The notes: generated by a model from the letters alone, not told the origin. DNA of 64,000 nt from Cerioporus squamosus (GCA_022592435.1 JABYQS010000040.1:62001-126000); one strand, 5' to 3'. Counted from the first letter of the stretch, positions 1 to 12,386 are shown. A program made the numbers and translations.

Positions 1-709
1 CTGCTTGTAGAGATGTGGCGAGTTCGCGAGTCGGTAGCGCATCTGAGCCTTGTGCTGCAGAAGTCCTGCAAAAGACAACGAGATATCCAGCTGTATAGAC
101 TTCCTCAGCTCTATGCGCTATGGAAACACTAAATGCGAACAATCGCGTGAGTGCCTCACTTGCCATAGCGCAGTATATGACTCCTATATCTTTGAGTGCA
201 GTGTTCATCTACCGGGCTCACCGTGTACTTGTTCGAAAGCCCGTGCAGAGCGCGATTTCCTGCCAGTCGCCCCCATCATGCAAAGCCTCAGTTCTGTGTG
301 CGTCGACACGACATGTTGCTGGTCGCTAACAGGAGGAATTCAGAAAAGACGTGGTTCAGCGCAAGCACCGATCGGTATCACAGCGCTAAAGCTGCATGCT
401 ACTTATCGTTAGGGTCTTTCATTATGTCAGCAAAGATAAGCACACCTCCTTAAGTGGGTCAGTAAGAGCTTATAGTCGGATAAGTAAGTCTACATATAGG
501 TCAGCATACAGTACTCTTGGTTGCTCACCATTGCCGGACGACGAGGACGCACACGATGGCGTGACACATGCCTCATATACAACAGCTAATGATACACGGA
601 AAACCGAACAGCGCTAGCGTACACAACACCAACAACACCGCAGGCAAGTACAGGCGGACACGGCGCCCAAAGCATCACCATCGATGCGTAGAGAACACCC
701 TTCCACCAC
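1..709. other. no recognisable gene at the left edge
   Basis: Only short overlapping open frames of unbiased composition are present, with no domain, signal peptide or coherent splice structure. The right end is the 3' flank of the CFEM gene on the minus strand. Confidence 0.4.
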
Positions 710-2046
710 TCATAACATCGCCATCGTCCCCGCAAAAGCGGCGGCTACAGCTGCCCCGACAGCCAACACCGACACACCCTCGAACAGCCCTAGAGCGCTG
801 TTTCCTCCCCCACTCGCCCCAGACCCGGAGGGCGAGAGCGTGCTCGTCGCGAGCACAGTCGTCGCACTTCTGCTCGTCGTTGGCGCGGTGGTCGTACTGC
901 TCGCGGTCGCGGTCGCAGTGACAGTGACGACCGGCACTGACCCGGACGCCGAGTCCGAGGCGGAGGTCGTGGATGATGGGGACACAGCAGACGACGAGGA
1001 CGATGGTGAGGCGGAGGACGCGCCGGAGGATCCTGCGGTGACGGTGACAGTAACGGACACGGTCGTCGTGCCGGACGCGGCGGACGTCGGGGAGCCGGTT
1101 GTGCAGACGGGCGGAATGCCGGACGTGATGGACGTGCTGCTGACAGGGAAACTCGTCGGGAGGGAAACGGACGTGCCTGCGCGCAACCACCGGCGAGTTC
1201 AGCGGTCTGCAACGCGAACTGGAGAAGGTACGAAGGACTCACCGACTTGTTTGCATGCTAGCATGAGGAACGACTGCCCCGTTGCCTTGTCGTTCGCGCT
1301 GCAGCTGCCGGTCATGCAGTTCACGGCGTCTGCCATGAAGTTGGGCTGGTGGCATGAGCATGCGAAGTTTCTGGAGATGCGAGGTCAGTCAATGGCCTGT
1401 GTGCGCGGTTTCAACGGCAGATCAGAGGATTTTTGCGCATGTATGCGGGCGATACAATAGCTCAAGTGAGCTGCTGATTCGCCTGAACGCCGACAGCGCT
1501 CCTGACTTGCACGTCGCGAACCACGAGAGCACGACACTTGCAGACATGCCGGCACTGTCGCCGTTCACGCGGCGCGAAGTCGCCCGAGCTGGAGTCGCAA
1601 GCCCTGCCATACCAGGTGTGGCTGGACGTGGAGGCGGCTCGGCATTCTCGGGCATGCCCACAGGAAGGTGCACTCGGTCTCCGGATCGCTGTCGCTACGC
1701 GCAATCCCGCCTTCACTGACGCGCCAAAGTAGACGGTCATCGAGATGACCATCGCACGAAGGAGAAAGGAGCAAGTTCATAACCAGAGTGGTACTCACAG
1801 GCCGGGCCCGCAACCTATGTCTTCCGTCGCTTCTACAGCGCATCGTTGGGCGCACACCGGAAGTCCGACTTGTCGCCTTTCCTGCCAGGCGCCCTCGTAT
1901 AGAGGTGCCCGCGCCTCTACGCCAAGTCCGAGGGCTTTTTGTCGGTTTTCGTCACGCTTGAAGCCAGATGACCAGGACCAGAGGATGAGGAAGACGGAGA
2001 GCAGAAGCCAGCGCGGTTGTTGAGTTAATAGAGACATCTTCGGCAT
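710..2046 (-). CDS. CFEM-domain GPI-anchored surface protein
   Basis: Three exons, 2046-1799, 1370-1243 and 1176-710, join in phase to give 280 residues. Residues 1-29 form a hydrophobic signal peptide. A CFEM domain follows (about 61-125) with all eight cysteines: C65, C69, C79, C87, C89, C101, C106, C122. The P-x-C-A-x2-C start and the CxC pair are intact. The rest is Ser/Thr-rich (about 127-250) and ends in a hydrophobic segment fitting GPI attachment, so the product should sit on the plasma membrane or cell wall. CFEM proteins bind haem/iron or take part in adhesion and host interaction. The residue three before the CxC pair, usually the haem-ligating Asp, is Asn84 here. Intron 1 is long (428 nt); the second acceptor at 1177 restores phase exactly. 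A second possible start is M4. A TATA-like ATATAAGG lies near 2207-2214 on this strand. Confidence 0.88.
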
Positions 2047-2835
2047 CGTAGGACGTCGTGGCAGGTCGTTTCAGATATGGTGTGGGTTTCGGAGAGGTAG
2101 GGCGTAGTGCTAGAGCGTACGAGCTCGAGAGGAGAGGAGGGGGAACCCAGACAGACCGAGAAGGTCGAGGGGCGACGCGCGGGCACGCTGGCGACCCAGT
2201 CCGCCTTATATCCCCCGAGAGCAGGAGATGGTCAAGAAGCAGTCCGCCATCAAGGAAAGCACCAAAAGTGACCCGCCGCCCGGGCATCGATTGCCTCAGG
2301 CTCCGTCGCGACTTCTCCGGGTCCTGCCCTGCAGGCTTCACGCACCTGATTCGCGCTTCTCACGCGCGCGGGCTGTCGTTAACGTGCACTCTCCAGCGCG
2401 AGCACGCGTACAGAGGTAAAAAGAGGTCTGCACAACGTACCTTGGCACAAGGCTGTCTGCGGTGAACATCATCTGACTGGCCCTTCTCCTTCCCTGTGAA
2501 TTGGGCCTGTTCGCTGTCGTGTGCATCCGCTGATGTCCTTCATCACGCGGTTTGGAGCGAGCGCTGCTACCTCGCTCAGCTGTCTTCCATCGCAGATCCG
2601 AAGACCGTTGAGCTTTCCAGCAGATGGATGGGATGTACGCAGAGATGGGCAGATATCGAGGTATACGTAGGAGGAACGTCGATTGTCACCGTCGAGGCTG
2701 CAGAGGCGGGCTTTACGGTAGCGCCGCGGCAATCTCCGTTGATATCCGTTATCTAATCGTGCTTTCCCGCTTGTCTCTCAGATCTCAGACTTCGGAAGAG
2801 TTATATGCCATTGCTTGTTCGTCTCCTACCACATC
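2047..2835. other. intergenic, divergent promoter region
   Basis: Separates the minus-strand CFEM gene from the plus-strand dihydrouridine synthase gene, so it should carry both promoters. It holds a minus-strand TATA-like element near 2210. No coding region is supported. Confidence 0.5.
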
Positions 2836-4679
2836 ATGCCTACGCACGACCTCAACCTCTCTCGAATAGCGGCGCCTATGGTCAACCAGAGCGACCTGCC
2901 GTTCCGCATTCTCGTTCGAAGGTACAACGCTTCGCTCGTCTACACACAGATGCTGCTCCCGGAACGTCTGCTGAACGACCAAGACTATCTCGAGTTCCAT
3001 ACACGCGGACTCCGGGACGACTTTGACAGCCCGGTGGTGGTGCAACTGTGCGGGAACGACCCGGACGTCGTCGTGCGCGCTGCGAGGACAGTTGTCGACA
3101 AGGCTGATGGGATAGGTGCGTGTTCGTTCGACGCGAAGGTTGAGGTTGGAACTCACGGTATCGACGAAGATGCGTAGATCTCAATCTCGGCTGTCCGCAA
3201 GACGCTGCGAGGGAAGGACACTACGGAGGCTACCTTCTCGGTCAGAAGGATTGGCCGCTTGTCGAGAGCATCAGTGAGTATCATTTCAAGTTGATGTATG
3301 CAGTTTTGTGTAAGGCAGCAGGTGCGTGCTTGCTGCATCTGGGGAACCCGTGGGTGCGCACAGACCCGACGAGTCCATTATCTCGGGCGCATACATGTAT
3401 GCGCTCATGTCCGCCATGACTACTGGTTGCACCGCAGGCTGCAATGCTTGGCATGTGCAATTTCAGCGCATATATGCGGTCCTTCCTGTCTTTCGGCATC
3501 CACCTACCGTCCAGTGAGGGCCTCGCTTGATGTCGGACATAGTACAACCGGTACTGTATGCATATATGCGTTATGCGTTGCAACGGATAACGGTGCGCAT
3601 ATACTCGGTGGGGGATGCAAGCTTTCCTGCACACTCGGTATATGCGCTCGCTTTCGCTCCTCAGCACGCTTGAGTGGGCATGTCTCAATTGCGCTCTGCA
3701 TTCATCAATCTCGTAAAGAGACCTTCCAGAGTGAGGTATTGCACCGTGTCGGTCGGAGAGAGAGGTGAACCGATGCAGGAATCTCACCCTCGAAGGCCTG
3801 ATGACTTGCGTATAGAGAACAGAGATTGGGTCATTTGAATTGAACCGAATATGCTAAGAATGGTGGAGGAAGTGCCTATCGTTCGCCCTCTCTCACAAAT
3901 CTGGTGCTCACAAGCTCATCTCTAGTGTCCACCCTGTCGCATTCGCTCCCTATTCCCGTGTCCGCCAAGATTCGTCTATGCCAGAACGTCGCCAACACAC
4001 CAGATCTTGGCGCACGCCTCGAGGCGGCCGGCGCGTCCTGGATCACTCTTCATGCCCGCCACGTCTCGGCGCGACGGCGACGGCAAGGTGCCGCGGACCT
4101 CTCTCAAGTGAGAACGCTCAAGGAGCGGGTGAGCGTCCCAGTGGTCAGCAACGGGAACGTCCGGACGTGGGAGGACGTGGTCGCAAACCAGGCGGAGACG
4201 GGCGCGGACGGAATCATGGTCGGAGAGACTCTACTGGCGAACCCCTGGTGAGCACTGTCCGTCGCCGTTGCTCGCTATATCTGATCGTCCACAGCCTCTT
4301 CGCGAACATAGTCCCGGATCCGGTCACGATCTCTCTGGAGTATCTCGAGATATGTCGTGAGCACCCAGATACCGCGACAATTCAGACGATCCAGACGCAC
4401 GTCCGGCACTTTGTCGATCACCAGTGGTACGCGTCTCCGTCTCCGCGCGCTTCGGCAGTACTGACGGCGTGTTGTAGTAGTCGGAGACCGTGGTACAACA
4501 AGTTCCGTGCTGCGCTGGGCCGCTGCGAGTCTGTGGACGAGATCGAGAGGCTGCTGCGCGTCAAGGTGCAGCGCTGGCGGGGACTTGCTCCTCTTGATCC
4601 GGACGAGGTCGATGACGAGGCAGCGGACGAAGTGAAGGTGGAGGTAGACACGATGGCTGCTCTGAGCATGTTGGCATAG
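2836..4679 (+). CDS. tRNA-dihydrouridine synthase (Dus1-like)
   Basis: Five exons, 2836-3115, 3178-3273, 3926-4247, 4295-4426 and 4481-4679, give 342 residues. Dus enzymes use FMN and NADPH to reduce uridine to dihydrouridine in the tRNA D-loop. The N-terminal APMVNQSDLPFR flavin-binding segment, the catalytic-Cys motif LNLGCPQ, the Lys in SAKIR, an LHARH segment and SNGNV are all present in the expected order. LNLGCPQ followed by AREGHYGGYLL is closer to Dus1 than to the other fungal Dus types. The start ATG is chosen because it precedes the conserved AAPM strand directly. Introns 1, 3 and 4 are 62, 47 and 54 nt, but intron 2 is 652 nt. The last acceptor is a tandem tagtag (4475-4480) allowing one residue more or less. 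Confidence 0.9.
3274..3925 (+). other. oversized intron with repeated palindromic motif
   Basis: 652-nt intron inside the dihydrouridine synthase gene with normal GT and AG ends. It contains a perfect 18-bp palindrome at 3387-3404 and several variants of GCGCATATATGCG (3466-3478, 3560-3570, 3595-3604, 3637-3648). No open frame resembles a known protein. It may be an intronic insertion. Confidence 0.7.
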
Positions 4680-6543
4680 TGTTGCTTGGTAAGTTCTGCC
4701 ATTCATCCCTCATGACTAGGTGCGATTGACATGTCTGGCAGATATATACAATGCTTGACCGACGCAGTCTGCGATGCTTGTGGTCCGACACGAAGTTGCA
4801 CGTCCACGGATCACCAGACGTCAAGCTGTGAGCTCGCGGTACATTGGACGGCTTCTAGCTTGCGCCAGTTACATCGAATTCGCAATGCTGCTAGTACGCC
4901 GCAGCAGTCGATGACGGGCCGTGGCCATCACACTATTTCCCCTCGGTGTCTTTGACTTCTCACCCGCCGAGCACACACTGCCCAGTCACCCCGCTCCGAG
5001 GGGGACGTATCGGGGTCGGTGAGTGTATGTTCTGACACGGCCCTACGGAGTTGGAGAGCTAGTCCTGGTAAGTCGAAGTGGGCGATGCAACCTTCAGCAG
5101 CATGCTGAAACTCGAGGACTGTCCATTGCAGGCTCGTTTCATACCTCTTGTCATTGCTTCACCTCAAGCCTGGCGCAGGAGCAGTAGTGTAATGAAGGCC
5201 ATCGACCAATCATCGACTTACCGTGATGAAGCCGGCGGCTGCACACCCAGGCGGTTGGTAGCGCGAAGGAAGCCAGGGCGTGTATGCGGCATGTCTATAA
5301 CAAGGTAAAGTGGGCCTGGCGTGCCGCGGCCGGCATGCGTTATGCCAGGCTCAATCTCGAGATCACAAGCGGGATAAATTACGATGGCGGTGGCTGGACC
5401 GCTCATGATGCATGAATGCCGGCGGAGGTGCGTTTCCCGCCCGATGTGCCCGGGATGAGGCTGACGACTGCGTTCAGGCGTGCTGGCTCTGCCCAAGGCA
5501 GCTGGGCGAGATCTTGAAGTTGGCGAACCTTGAGCTTGAGGCTTGGGGAGGTGCTCGTGGAGACATATATCGTGATTGCTTTGTGGGGTGCGCATTTCCA
5601 TCGCAGGAGGACTTCCACATGGTGTGCTGACGTTCCTGACAGATGGTTTAATCTCGCGGCGCCTGCGGGATGATGAGCATATCCGCTTACGCAGCGGTCA
5701 CAGTCACCCGTCGGTCTTCAAGTGCAATTCGTCGAAGGTCCTGGTTCACCTTGCATCCGCTACACACTGGCAGCAGAAGCAAGCAAGTCATGGCAAGAAA
5801 ATCATTGATCATTCTTCATGGATTAGCTGGGCTCACTCCGCAGACATGCGAAAGCGAGAACCCGCATTACGGACCGAGGAGAAGCTTTATGGGACGTGCC
5901 CTCGCCATTTCCAACAGCACTCAGGAGTCAGGTGTGAAGGCGGACATACCACACAACTAATACTGTATACCAACCGTGGAGTCTCCCTTCAAGTAAATGT
6001 AGTGAAGTCACTCTGGAGGAAGTAAGGGAAGCTCCCTTGTCTATTCCCAGTTGTACATCCATTGCTCCGGCCTGCCTCGCGCGACTGTTCCTCTCCCACG
6101 TAGTGTCCTCTTCTAGTACTGCTCCAACGTATTCATTGCTTCTTGCATGATACCTCAGTGTCTCATCTACGCGAAACTCTCGCATCAATTTCGGGACCCT
6201 CAAGTATGTGTGACATGCTGTGACTAGCGGGCGCTCGCCTGTGACCAGGGACAAAGCAGACGGATTGGGCGAGCCGACGCTGGCAGCCCTTCTTCTCCCC
6301 TTCCCGCTCACCGTCTCCCTCGACGACGACGTCGTCTTCCACGACGCCCTCCTCCTCCATTTCCTTCGCTTTGTCGTCGTCTTCATTGACCTCTGTCTGG
6401 GTTCAGGACGACTCACATCACGACGACCTTCTCGCCTTTGTCCTACTCCCGCAAACACAACAAAGGCGTCTTTCTTCCTCCTCCTTCTCGCGATTGGACC
6501 TCCCTCAACCCTTTCCCGGCACGGGCTCCGACGGCGGGCAGCT
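4680..6543. other. long intergenic region before the G alpha gene
   Basis: No domain or consistent exon chain found on either strand. The last 250 nt (about 6290-6540) are C/T-rich, as is usual for leaders and promoters of strongly expressed basidiomycete genes, and probably form the 5' UTR of the G alpha gene. Confidence 0.45.
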
Positions 6544-8149
6544 ATGGGCAACTGTGTGTCGACCCAGGACCGCGAGGCGCAGCTGCGCTCGCAGGAGATA
6601 GATAAGCAGATCGAGGAGGACTCGCGCAAACTCAAGAAGGAGTGCAAGATCCTCCTCCTCGGCTCTGGCGAGTCGGGCAAGAGCACGATCGTCAAGCAGA
6701 TGAAGATCATCCACCAGAACGGGTACACGCCCGAGGAGCGCAATGCGTACCGCCAGACGATATACAAGAACCTCATCGACTCCGCGCACCACATCATCCT
6801 CGCCATGCGCAAGCTCGGCCTCGACTGCGAGGACCCGGCGAACCGCGCGCGCCTCGAGAAGATCCTCGACTATGTCGTCAACCCCGCCCCCACGTTCTAC
6901 TTCTCGGAGGAGATGGCACGAGCTATCTACGACCTCTGGAAGGACCCCATCATTCCGAAGATCATGGACCATAGTAGCGAGTTCTATCTCATGGACAGCG
7001 CAAGCTAGTGAGTACCCTTCTTTCCTCTCGAGACGGGTTTGGGTGAGGGAGTCGTCGTTGTCGCGAGGGACACGGCGGGGAGGGGCTTGGCGGGTTTGTT
7101 TCATTATGGGGCGATTGCTCCCGGGCAGTGCTGCGCAAGCTGGTTCATCGACTCCGATGCCCCTACACCGTAGTGTGCGCCGTCCTCCACTACTCTCCTT
7201 ATCCCCCCGCCGCCGCCACAGTAGTCGGACGCTCGGTCACCCTGTGATGGTGCCCAATATACCCGGCGCTTGGTGCGACAGGCATATCCGACGCGTTCGG
7301 CGGTGTTCCCCCGCGGATTGCGATGTGATTGGCAGAGGCTGACATCTGGCTCCCCCAGCTTCTTCACCGAGGCGCTGCGAATAGGGACCCCGACGTACAT
7401 CCCGACGGAGACGGACGTATTGCGAGCGCGAGCGACGAGCAGAGGGATCACGGAGACGCGGTTCTCATTAGGGCCATTATCGTGAGTACTCAGCCGGCGC
7501 GCGGGCGGGCTCTCCGCGCCGTAGTGCTCTGTGGCGTGGCTCTAACCCTGGCTGGCAGGATACACATGTTCGACGTGGGCGGTCAGCGGTCAGAGCGGAA
7601 GAAGTGGATACACTGTTTCGAGAGCGTGACGAGTATCATCTTCTGCACGGCGCTGAGCGAGTACGACCAGGTGCTGCTGGAGGATCGGAATCAGGTGCGC
7701 CATGTCTGCGTCGATCCGCGTCTGAGGTGGGGGCTGACACCGACTCGTCGCGCAGAAACGAATGCAGGAGTCGCTGATCCTGTTCGAGTCGGTCATCAAC
7801 TCAAGATGGTTCCTACGGACATCGATCATCCTGTTCTTGAACAAGATTGATGTGTTCAAGAGCAAGTTGCCGAAGGTTCCACTGGAGCGGTACTTCCCGG
7901 AATACACAGGAGGGCCGGACATCAACAAGGCGGCGAAGTACATCCTGTGGAGGTTCATGCAGGCGAACAGGGCACGACTGAGCGTGTACCCGCAGTGAGT
8001 GGTCTGCCGCTTGCCCACGCCGTCAATGACTAAGCTGTACGCATCGCAGTCTAACACAGGCTACGGATACGTCAAATATCCGACTAGTGTTTGCGGCAGT
8101 GAAGGAGACAATATTGCAGAATGCGCTGAAGGACTCGGGCATCCTATGA
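6544..8149 (+). CDS. heterotrimeric G-protein alpha subunit, cAMP-type (group III)
   Basis: Five exons, 6544-7007, 7359-7481, 7559-7694, 7756-7994 and 8050-8149, give 353 residues, the normal family length. G alpha subunits couple heptahelical receptors at the plasma membrane to effectors. MGNCVS at the N-terminus gives Gly2 for myristoylation and Cys4 for palmitoylation. GSGESGKST (about 40-48) is the P-loop, a switch I region with RGIT follows, then [12 protein letters not shown] is switch II, NKID the guanine-specificity motif and TQATDT the last G-box. The protein ends KDSGIL and so lacks the Cys four from the end that marks Gi-type group I subunits. This fits the fungal group III class linked to adenylate cyclase (Gpa3-like). 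Intron 1 is 351 nt, the others 55-77 nt. Confidence 0.96.
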
Positions 8150-10315
8150 CCTCTTTTCCTTCCTCTGTTTCTTTGTCCGTTCTGGGAGGGGGAAGAGGTG
8201 TTTATCGTAGTGTCTGTTTCGTCTGGTAAGTCTACAGTTACGTCCAATGTGGCTGTGCTAATGCGGATATTTACCCCGCAGGTCATCGCATCGCATCCGC
8301 ATCCACGTCCGCTCATTTCTTCATCTCTGTCTGTACGCATGCATGTCCCACGCCCCACGTCCATGTCCCGTCACGTCTCGTCTCATCTGGATCCAGTCTC
8401 GTCCATCAGTCATGATCTCGTCGCTTTTGTCTGTTGTCGCTCCACCGCCTTGCATCGTTGTTCACACCCGCATTCCTCCCTCCACCCTCTGCGTCGCCTC
8501 CGCCACTTTCCATTTCATCCTTCGCTCGCGGTTCCCATGCACCTCCGCCTTCACACACTACATTCACCTGTTCCTCTGCCCAGGATTGGACCGCCATGGA
8601 CACCCACCCTGCTCCGACGTCAACGAGTTTGGCGCGCACTGTGACTCGCAGTCCGCTCTTGATGCCCAGGTCCTCTACTGACGACCTGTCCTGCCCGCGG
8701 CTCGCATCTGCGTGATGGTGGCATGGCCTCGGAACCCCCTCTTGGCGATGCACCCCGGGCGTTTGGCGCGCTGCACGAACTATCCCATCAACCACGCCCT
8801 ACCGTCCCTACCGTCCTAGTCTCTTTCATGGACACCGTGCATACCTCATCTACCTCCGATCTCCCTCCACATGGTTGTGTCTATCGTTTGTAATAGACAC
8901 TGCTTCTCCATGTCGATTGACCCGGCCTCTGTTGCTCAGAGTCCCTGTCCCCCGACGTACCGCTGCTCCATCTACCTCCCCCATTCTACCCCCACTCCTA
9001 CGGTTGTCATTCTACGCTCCGGCCCTTCCACATTCCCTCTTACTTGCCCCTGTCCGCTTCCACTTCCGGTATCTTATTATACATAACGAGCCGGCCAGCC
9101 TCGCTTCGCTACCATATCATCCCTTCCTGACCCGTCTGCGCCCTCTGCCCTTGCGGTCTCTATGTACAGGAAAGGCCGGTCGGCGCCACAGGCGTGCTGT
9201 ACATATACGCACTTGAACGCACGATGTGTATACTGTATAGTATACGTATACGTGCCGTCGCTGGCGGCTGCCTGCTGCTTGCGCACGCCCCATGGCCCAG
9301 CTTTGGCACTGTCCGCGGCGGTATGCGGGACTCTCGCCCCTTGGATCCTAGGTCTCGCGGTGCCGCTGCCGCGCTGCCTACCGATCTATCTCTTCCTCTC
9401 GTCGGGGTTCTCTTGCGTCGATATTGTGTATGAACTCTTTGTCGCGCTTGGCTCGTCTCCTTGGTCCCTTCATGCATAGCCAGTCCGTGTCTGCCATCCG
9501 TACCAGCTACAAGTTTAAGCTCCGCCTTCGCCTCCTTTCCCATTACTACGTCTACATCCACACCTTTTTACAGAAACTACCCTACCCACCTCGTCATTGT
9601 CCTGCCGCGCGCCCATTCTGTTCCTGCGGTGCGGGACGTTCCTTGGATCCGTGTTATATCTGGCTGCACTTTATGCTTTTCGCTGTATACGCTCCCTTCA
9701 TCCCGTCTCCTCTTTCCGACTCTTTGGACGCTCGCCCCCATCTCCCGCCGCCTGGAACCTGGTTCTTGTCCCTTCCTCTCTCTCTCCGCGAGCTCGAGCT
9801 CGTGCGGAAAATGTAACAGTAGCGCGAGATCACATAGATCATTTTGGGTAGTTGTGAAACGGCGTGTAAAGGAACTTGGGAGGCTCTTGTGTGGGCTGCT
9901 TTCACCGAGCGTTACCGATCATTATATCGGGCGACATCGTCACAACAAGTAGCGGCTTAGCCGAGCATGGCATATAACAGGCCTTCAAGAGATGAATGGC
10001 GCACTTCGAACGCTCTATTCACTCGTTCACATCAGCCAAAAACACGATCCCGACGTAGGATGAAGCGTTGTACTCGGCACCTTCTTTCGCTACGAGTATT
10101 TACTTCCCGCAGTGATCGTTAGTTACTAGTACGAGGTTTATCGACTCGGAAGGGATGCGGAGTATGTACTAGGAAAGATAGCCGCGCGCTGGGACGGCAA
10201 AAATGGAAGTGGTCAACACAGTACTGGACAGAAATGACCAGGGGGAATCCATAGGTGCCGGTCGAGTATAATCCTCAGAGACTGACTCACTGAGCCGTAC
10301 TGCATCATGCGCTTA
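8150..10315. other. pyrimidine-rich region without a recognised gene
   Basis: From about 8430 to 9790 the plus strand is strongly enriched in C and T, with many open frames in several phases but no domain, signal or splice logic. The start is the 3' UTR of the G alpha gene. The rest could be long UTR or non-coding transcript. From 9950 to 10315 the composition is ordinary. Confidence 0.4.
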
Positions 10316-12003
10316 TCATCCAGGGGACGGGTCCCACTTCCTCCGCACGGACAATGTCTGAAGAAGCCGCACAATCGGGCTCACCGAGTCAGATACACGC
10401 ACGAGTGGCTTGACGAATGTGGGATACTGACCTAGTAGCTCCTGGACTCGTTTTTTCGCCTCGCTGTACCAAGGGTTTTTGGCAGGAGGACGCCAGCTCT
10501 CCCATGGATAGTTTTGCGGATCTGTCAGCAGACCCGGACGTGTCAGGTTGGCGGTGCATGCAAGATCGACTCGTCCGACCATGTTGGGTAAACACTACGC
10601 GTGCTCTCTTCAACTTCCGGGATCGAGGGAACCAGTTCTGATACCAGCTATTCCGCTCCCGAAACGAATGATCTGGCCAACCTGGGATCTGCACCACGAT
10701 TATGGTCTGGATCCCGAGGTAGTCTTCGGACGGTCCAGCAGCAGGCACATGAACACGATGTTCGGCGCCAGGTCCTGCCCTTGTCGACGGCAACAGTGCA
10801 TCCTCTGTGAGACTGCTGATCGTGTTCATCAGCTGGTCAAACTGCGTTTGGCTGAATGAGGCAGGCCAGTCCGGTGTGAACCTGAGACTGCGGCCTTTTG
10901 AGAGGTAAGCTGAAGCGGGAGTCCATGAATGCAGCATAGACATGTACAACTTCAGATATTCAGGATTCTGCAGTGCAGGCGACAAGCGAAGAGTAAGGTC
11001 GCGCAAGACCGGGAAGGGAGACAAGTCAATTGCATGCTCGACAATTTCCGATACTGCGACGGGTCATCAGGACCTCACGAAGTATCCTCGATGACACTGA
11101 AGGTTCGACAACGTACCGTCGTCAGTTCGTATCTTTCGCGGTATGAAATACGGGACGTGGATGTCGAGGCATGTCAATGATGGTCCCAATGCCGCCAGGA
11201 GCCTTTTGGTCCCGTAGATGCCCATCCAGGTCACCTGGGAGCGCAGAGTCAGTTAACCGAAAGGTGAGGATGACGACCGTAAGTACCTTCAATTCTGACA
11301 GCTCCGGAAGGAAATAGGTTCGCTCCCCTTTGATCATGCATGGCGGAACGATACCGAGAACCGACCAGTCCAACGCGTCACAGACGAGGCTCTGCAGTTC
11401 GATGAAGGTATGCAGGATTCGCCCCAAGTCTCCGAACGATGGGAAGGTCAGCACGCCTAAGCGAAGTTTGGTCAACCTCCGGAGGCCGGTCAAGAGAATA
11501 GGAAAGCAAGGGTGGAGGGGCAGATGCGGAAGGACCCGTTTACGAGCGTGTGCTGCAAGACCAGGATTACCGTGGTACCGTCGCTCGCTGACGCCGCCGG
11601 TGCCGTACACGGAAATTTCCTGCAAGTTGGGCAACCTCCCGCCCATTACGGTAGGGAAGAACGCGAGAACACTGTCGCCGGGTGTGTTATGGGAACTCCC
11701 ATGGACGAGGACTACATGCACGTATGTTGCCAGAAGAGGAGACTCGTCGAGCAGCTCGGCAAAAGTGTAGAGGAGGTAGGTCGTGCTGAACTCCACGGAG
11801 TAGAATAGTCGCATCTGAGCCCGTCGACGCCATGCTCGACAGACCAGGGCGCACTGTGAAAGTGCCGTCCGAGAACGTGTGATAGCATGGCGATGGAAGA
11901 GACGGGGATGGAGCACGCGATCAATGACGGATTCGCAAACTTCGACTGGTAAACGTGGTTCCCCGAGGTCACGATGATCTTTCTTGCGTGGGCTCCCAGT
12001 CAT
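10316..12003 (-). CDS. F-box protein (paralogue of the 44.6-46.1 kb gene)
   Basis: Exon 1 12003-11287, exon 2 11234-11117 and exon 3 from 11053 downward are well supported. The last exon boundary is not resolved: the frame of 10389-11053 and a second plausible frame at 10316-10582 (WYSEAKKRVQELLGQYP) differ. The N-terminus holds LPVEVCESVIDRVL, the F-box helix, and a CALVCRAWRRRAQ helix typical of basidiomycete F-box proteins. The rest has leucine-rich stretches. Segments such as FPSFGDLGRILHTF and the 118-nt second exon with RLLAALGPSL match the gene at 44.6-46.1 kb in sequence, exon length and phase, so the two are paralogues. F-box proteins recruit substrates to SCF ubiquitin ligases. The start chosen is the first true ATG. 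Confidence 0.75.
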
Positions 12004-12158
12004 GACCCTTATGCGCCGGTGCGGCAGTGGTCGCACTGCAGGACGAAGTCAGCGCGGGTATCGCGAACTGAGGGGAGATACCATCCCCTCCGAGTCCAGT
12101 AGTAGGTATATAGGTGCTCTTGACCGCTCTGAACTGCGCGCCCGGGAGGAGTCTGATA

Positions 12159-12386
12159 TCAGAAAGCGCTTGAGGTGAGCTTCTCCAAGTGGTCCACGAC
12201 CACTTTCGTACTTGCAATGGTTTCGGCAGCCGATTCCGCGATAACAACGGTGTCATCGAAGCGGAGGACGTCTACCAGAGTCTTATGGTTTCCTGAGTTG
12301 GAGTGCAATGACGAGCTACTTAGCTGGGTAGCGTAGCGCACATGTATGGCCCAAGGTATGACCACGTTGAAGCTGGAGTTCCCCAT
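12159..12386 (-). CDS. small hypothetical ORF
   Basis: A 75-codon frame starting with ATG at 12386. It encodes an amphipathic protein with FNVVIPWAIHVRYATQL near its start and ending HLEKLTSSAF. The amino-acid texture looks protein-like, but no family is recognised and upstream exons may exist. It lies just upstream of the F-box gene on the same strand. It could be a remnant. Confidence 0.25.
   Translation of the reverse strand: MGNSSFNVVIPWAIHVRYATQLSSSSLHSNSGNHKTLVDVLRFDDTVVIAESAAETIASTKVVVDHLEKLTSSAF

Noticed and set aside
675..1460. Long open frames opposite the CFEM gene (plus 684-1460 and other minus frames)
   Set aside because: They are shadows of the GC-rich, Ser/Thr-rich exon 3 of the CFEM gene, whose splice phases and cysteine pattern fix the true frame.
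3298..3768. Protein-coding frames inside the large intron of the dihydrouridine synthase gene
   Set aside because: They are Cys/His/Tyr-rich because of the GCATATATGC repeats and show no conserved domain; the flanking exons join in phase without them.
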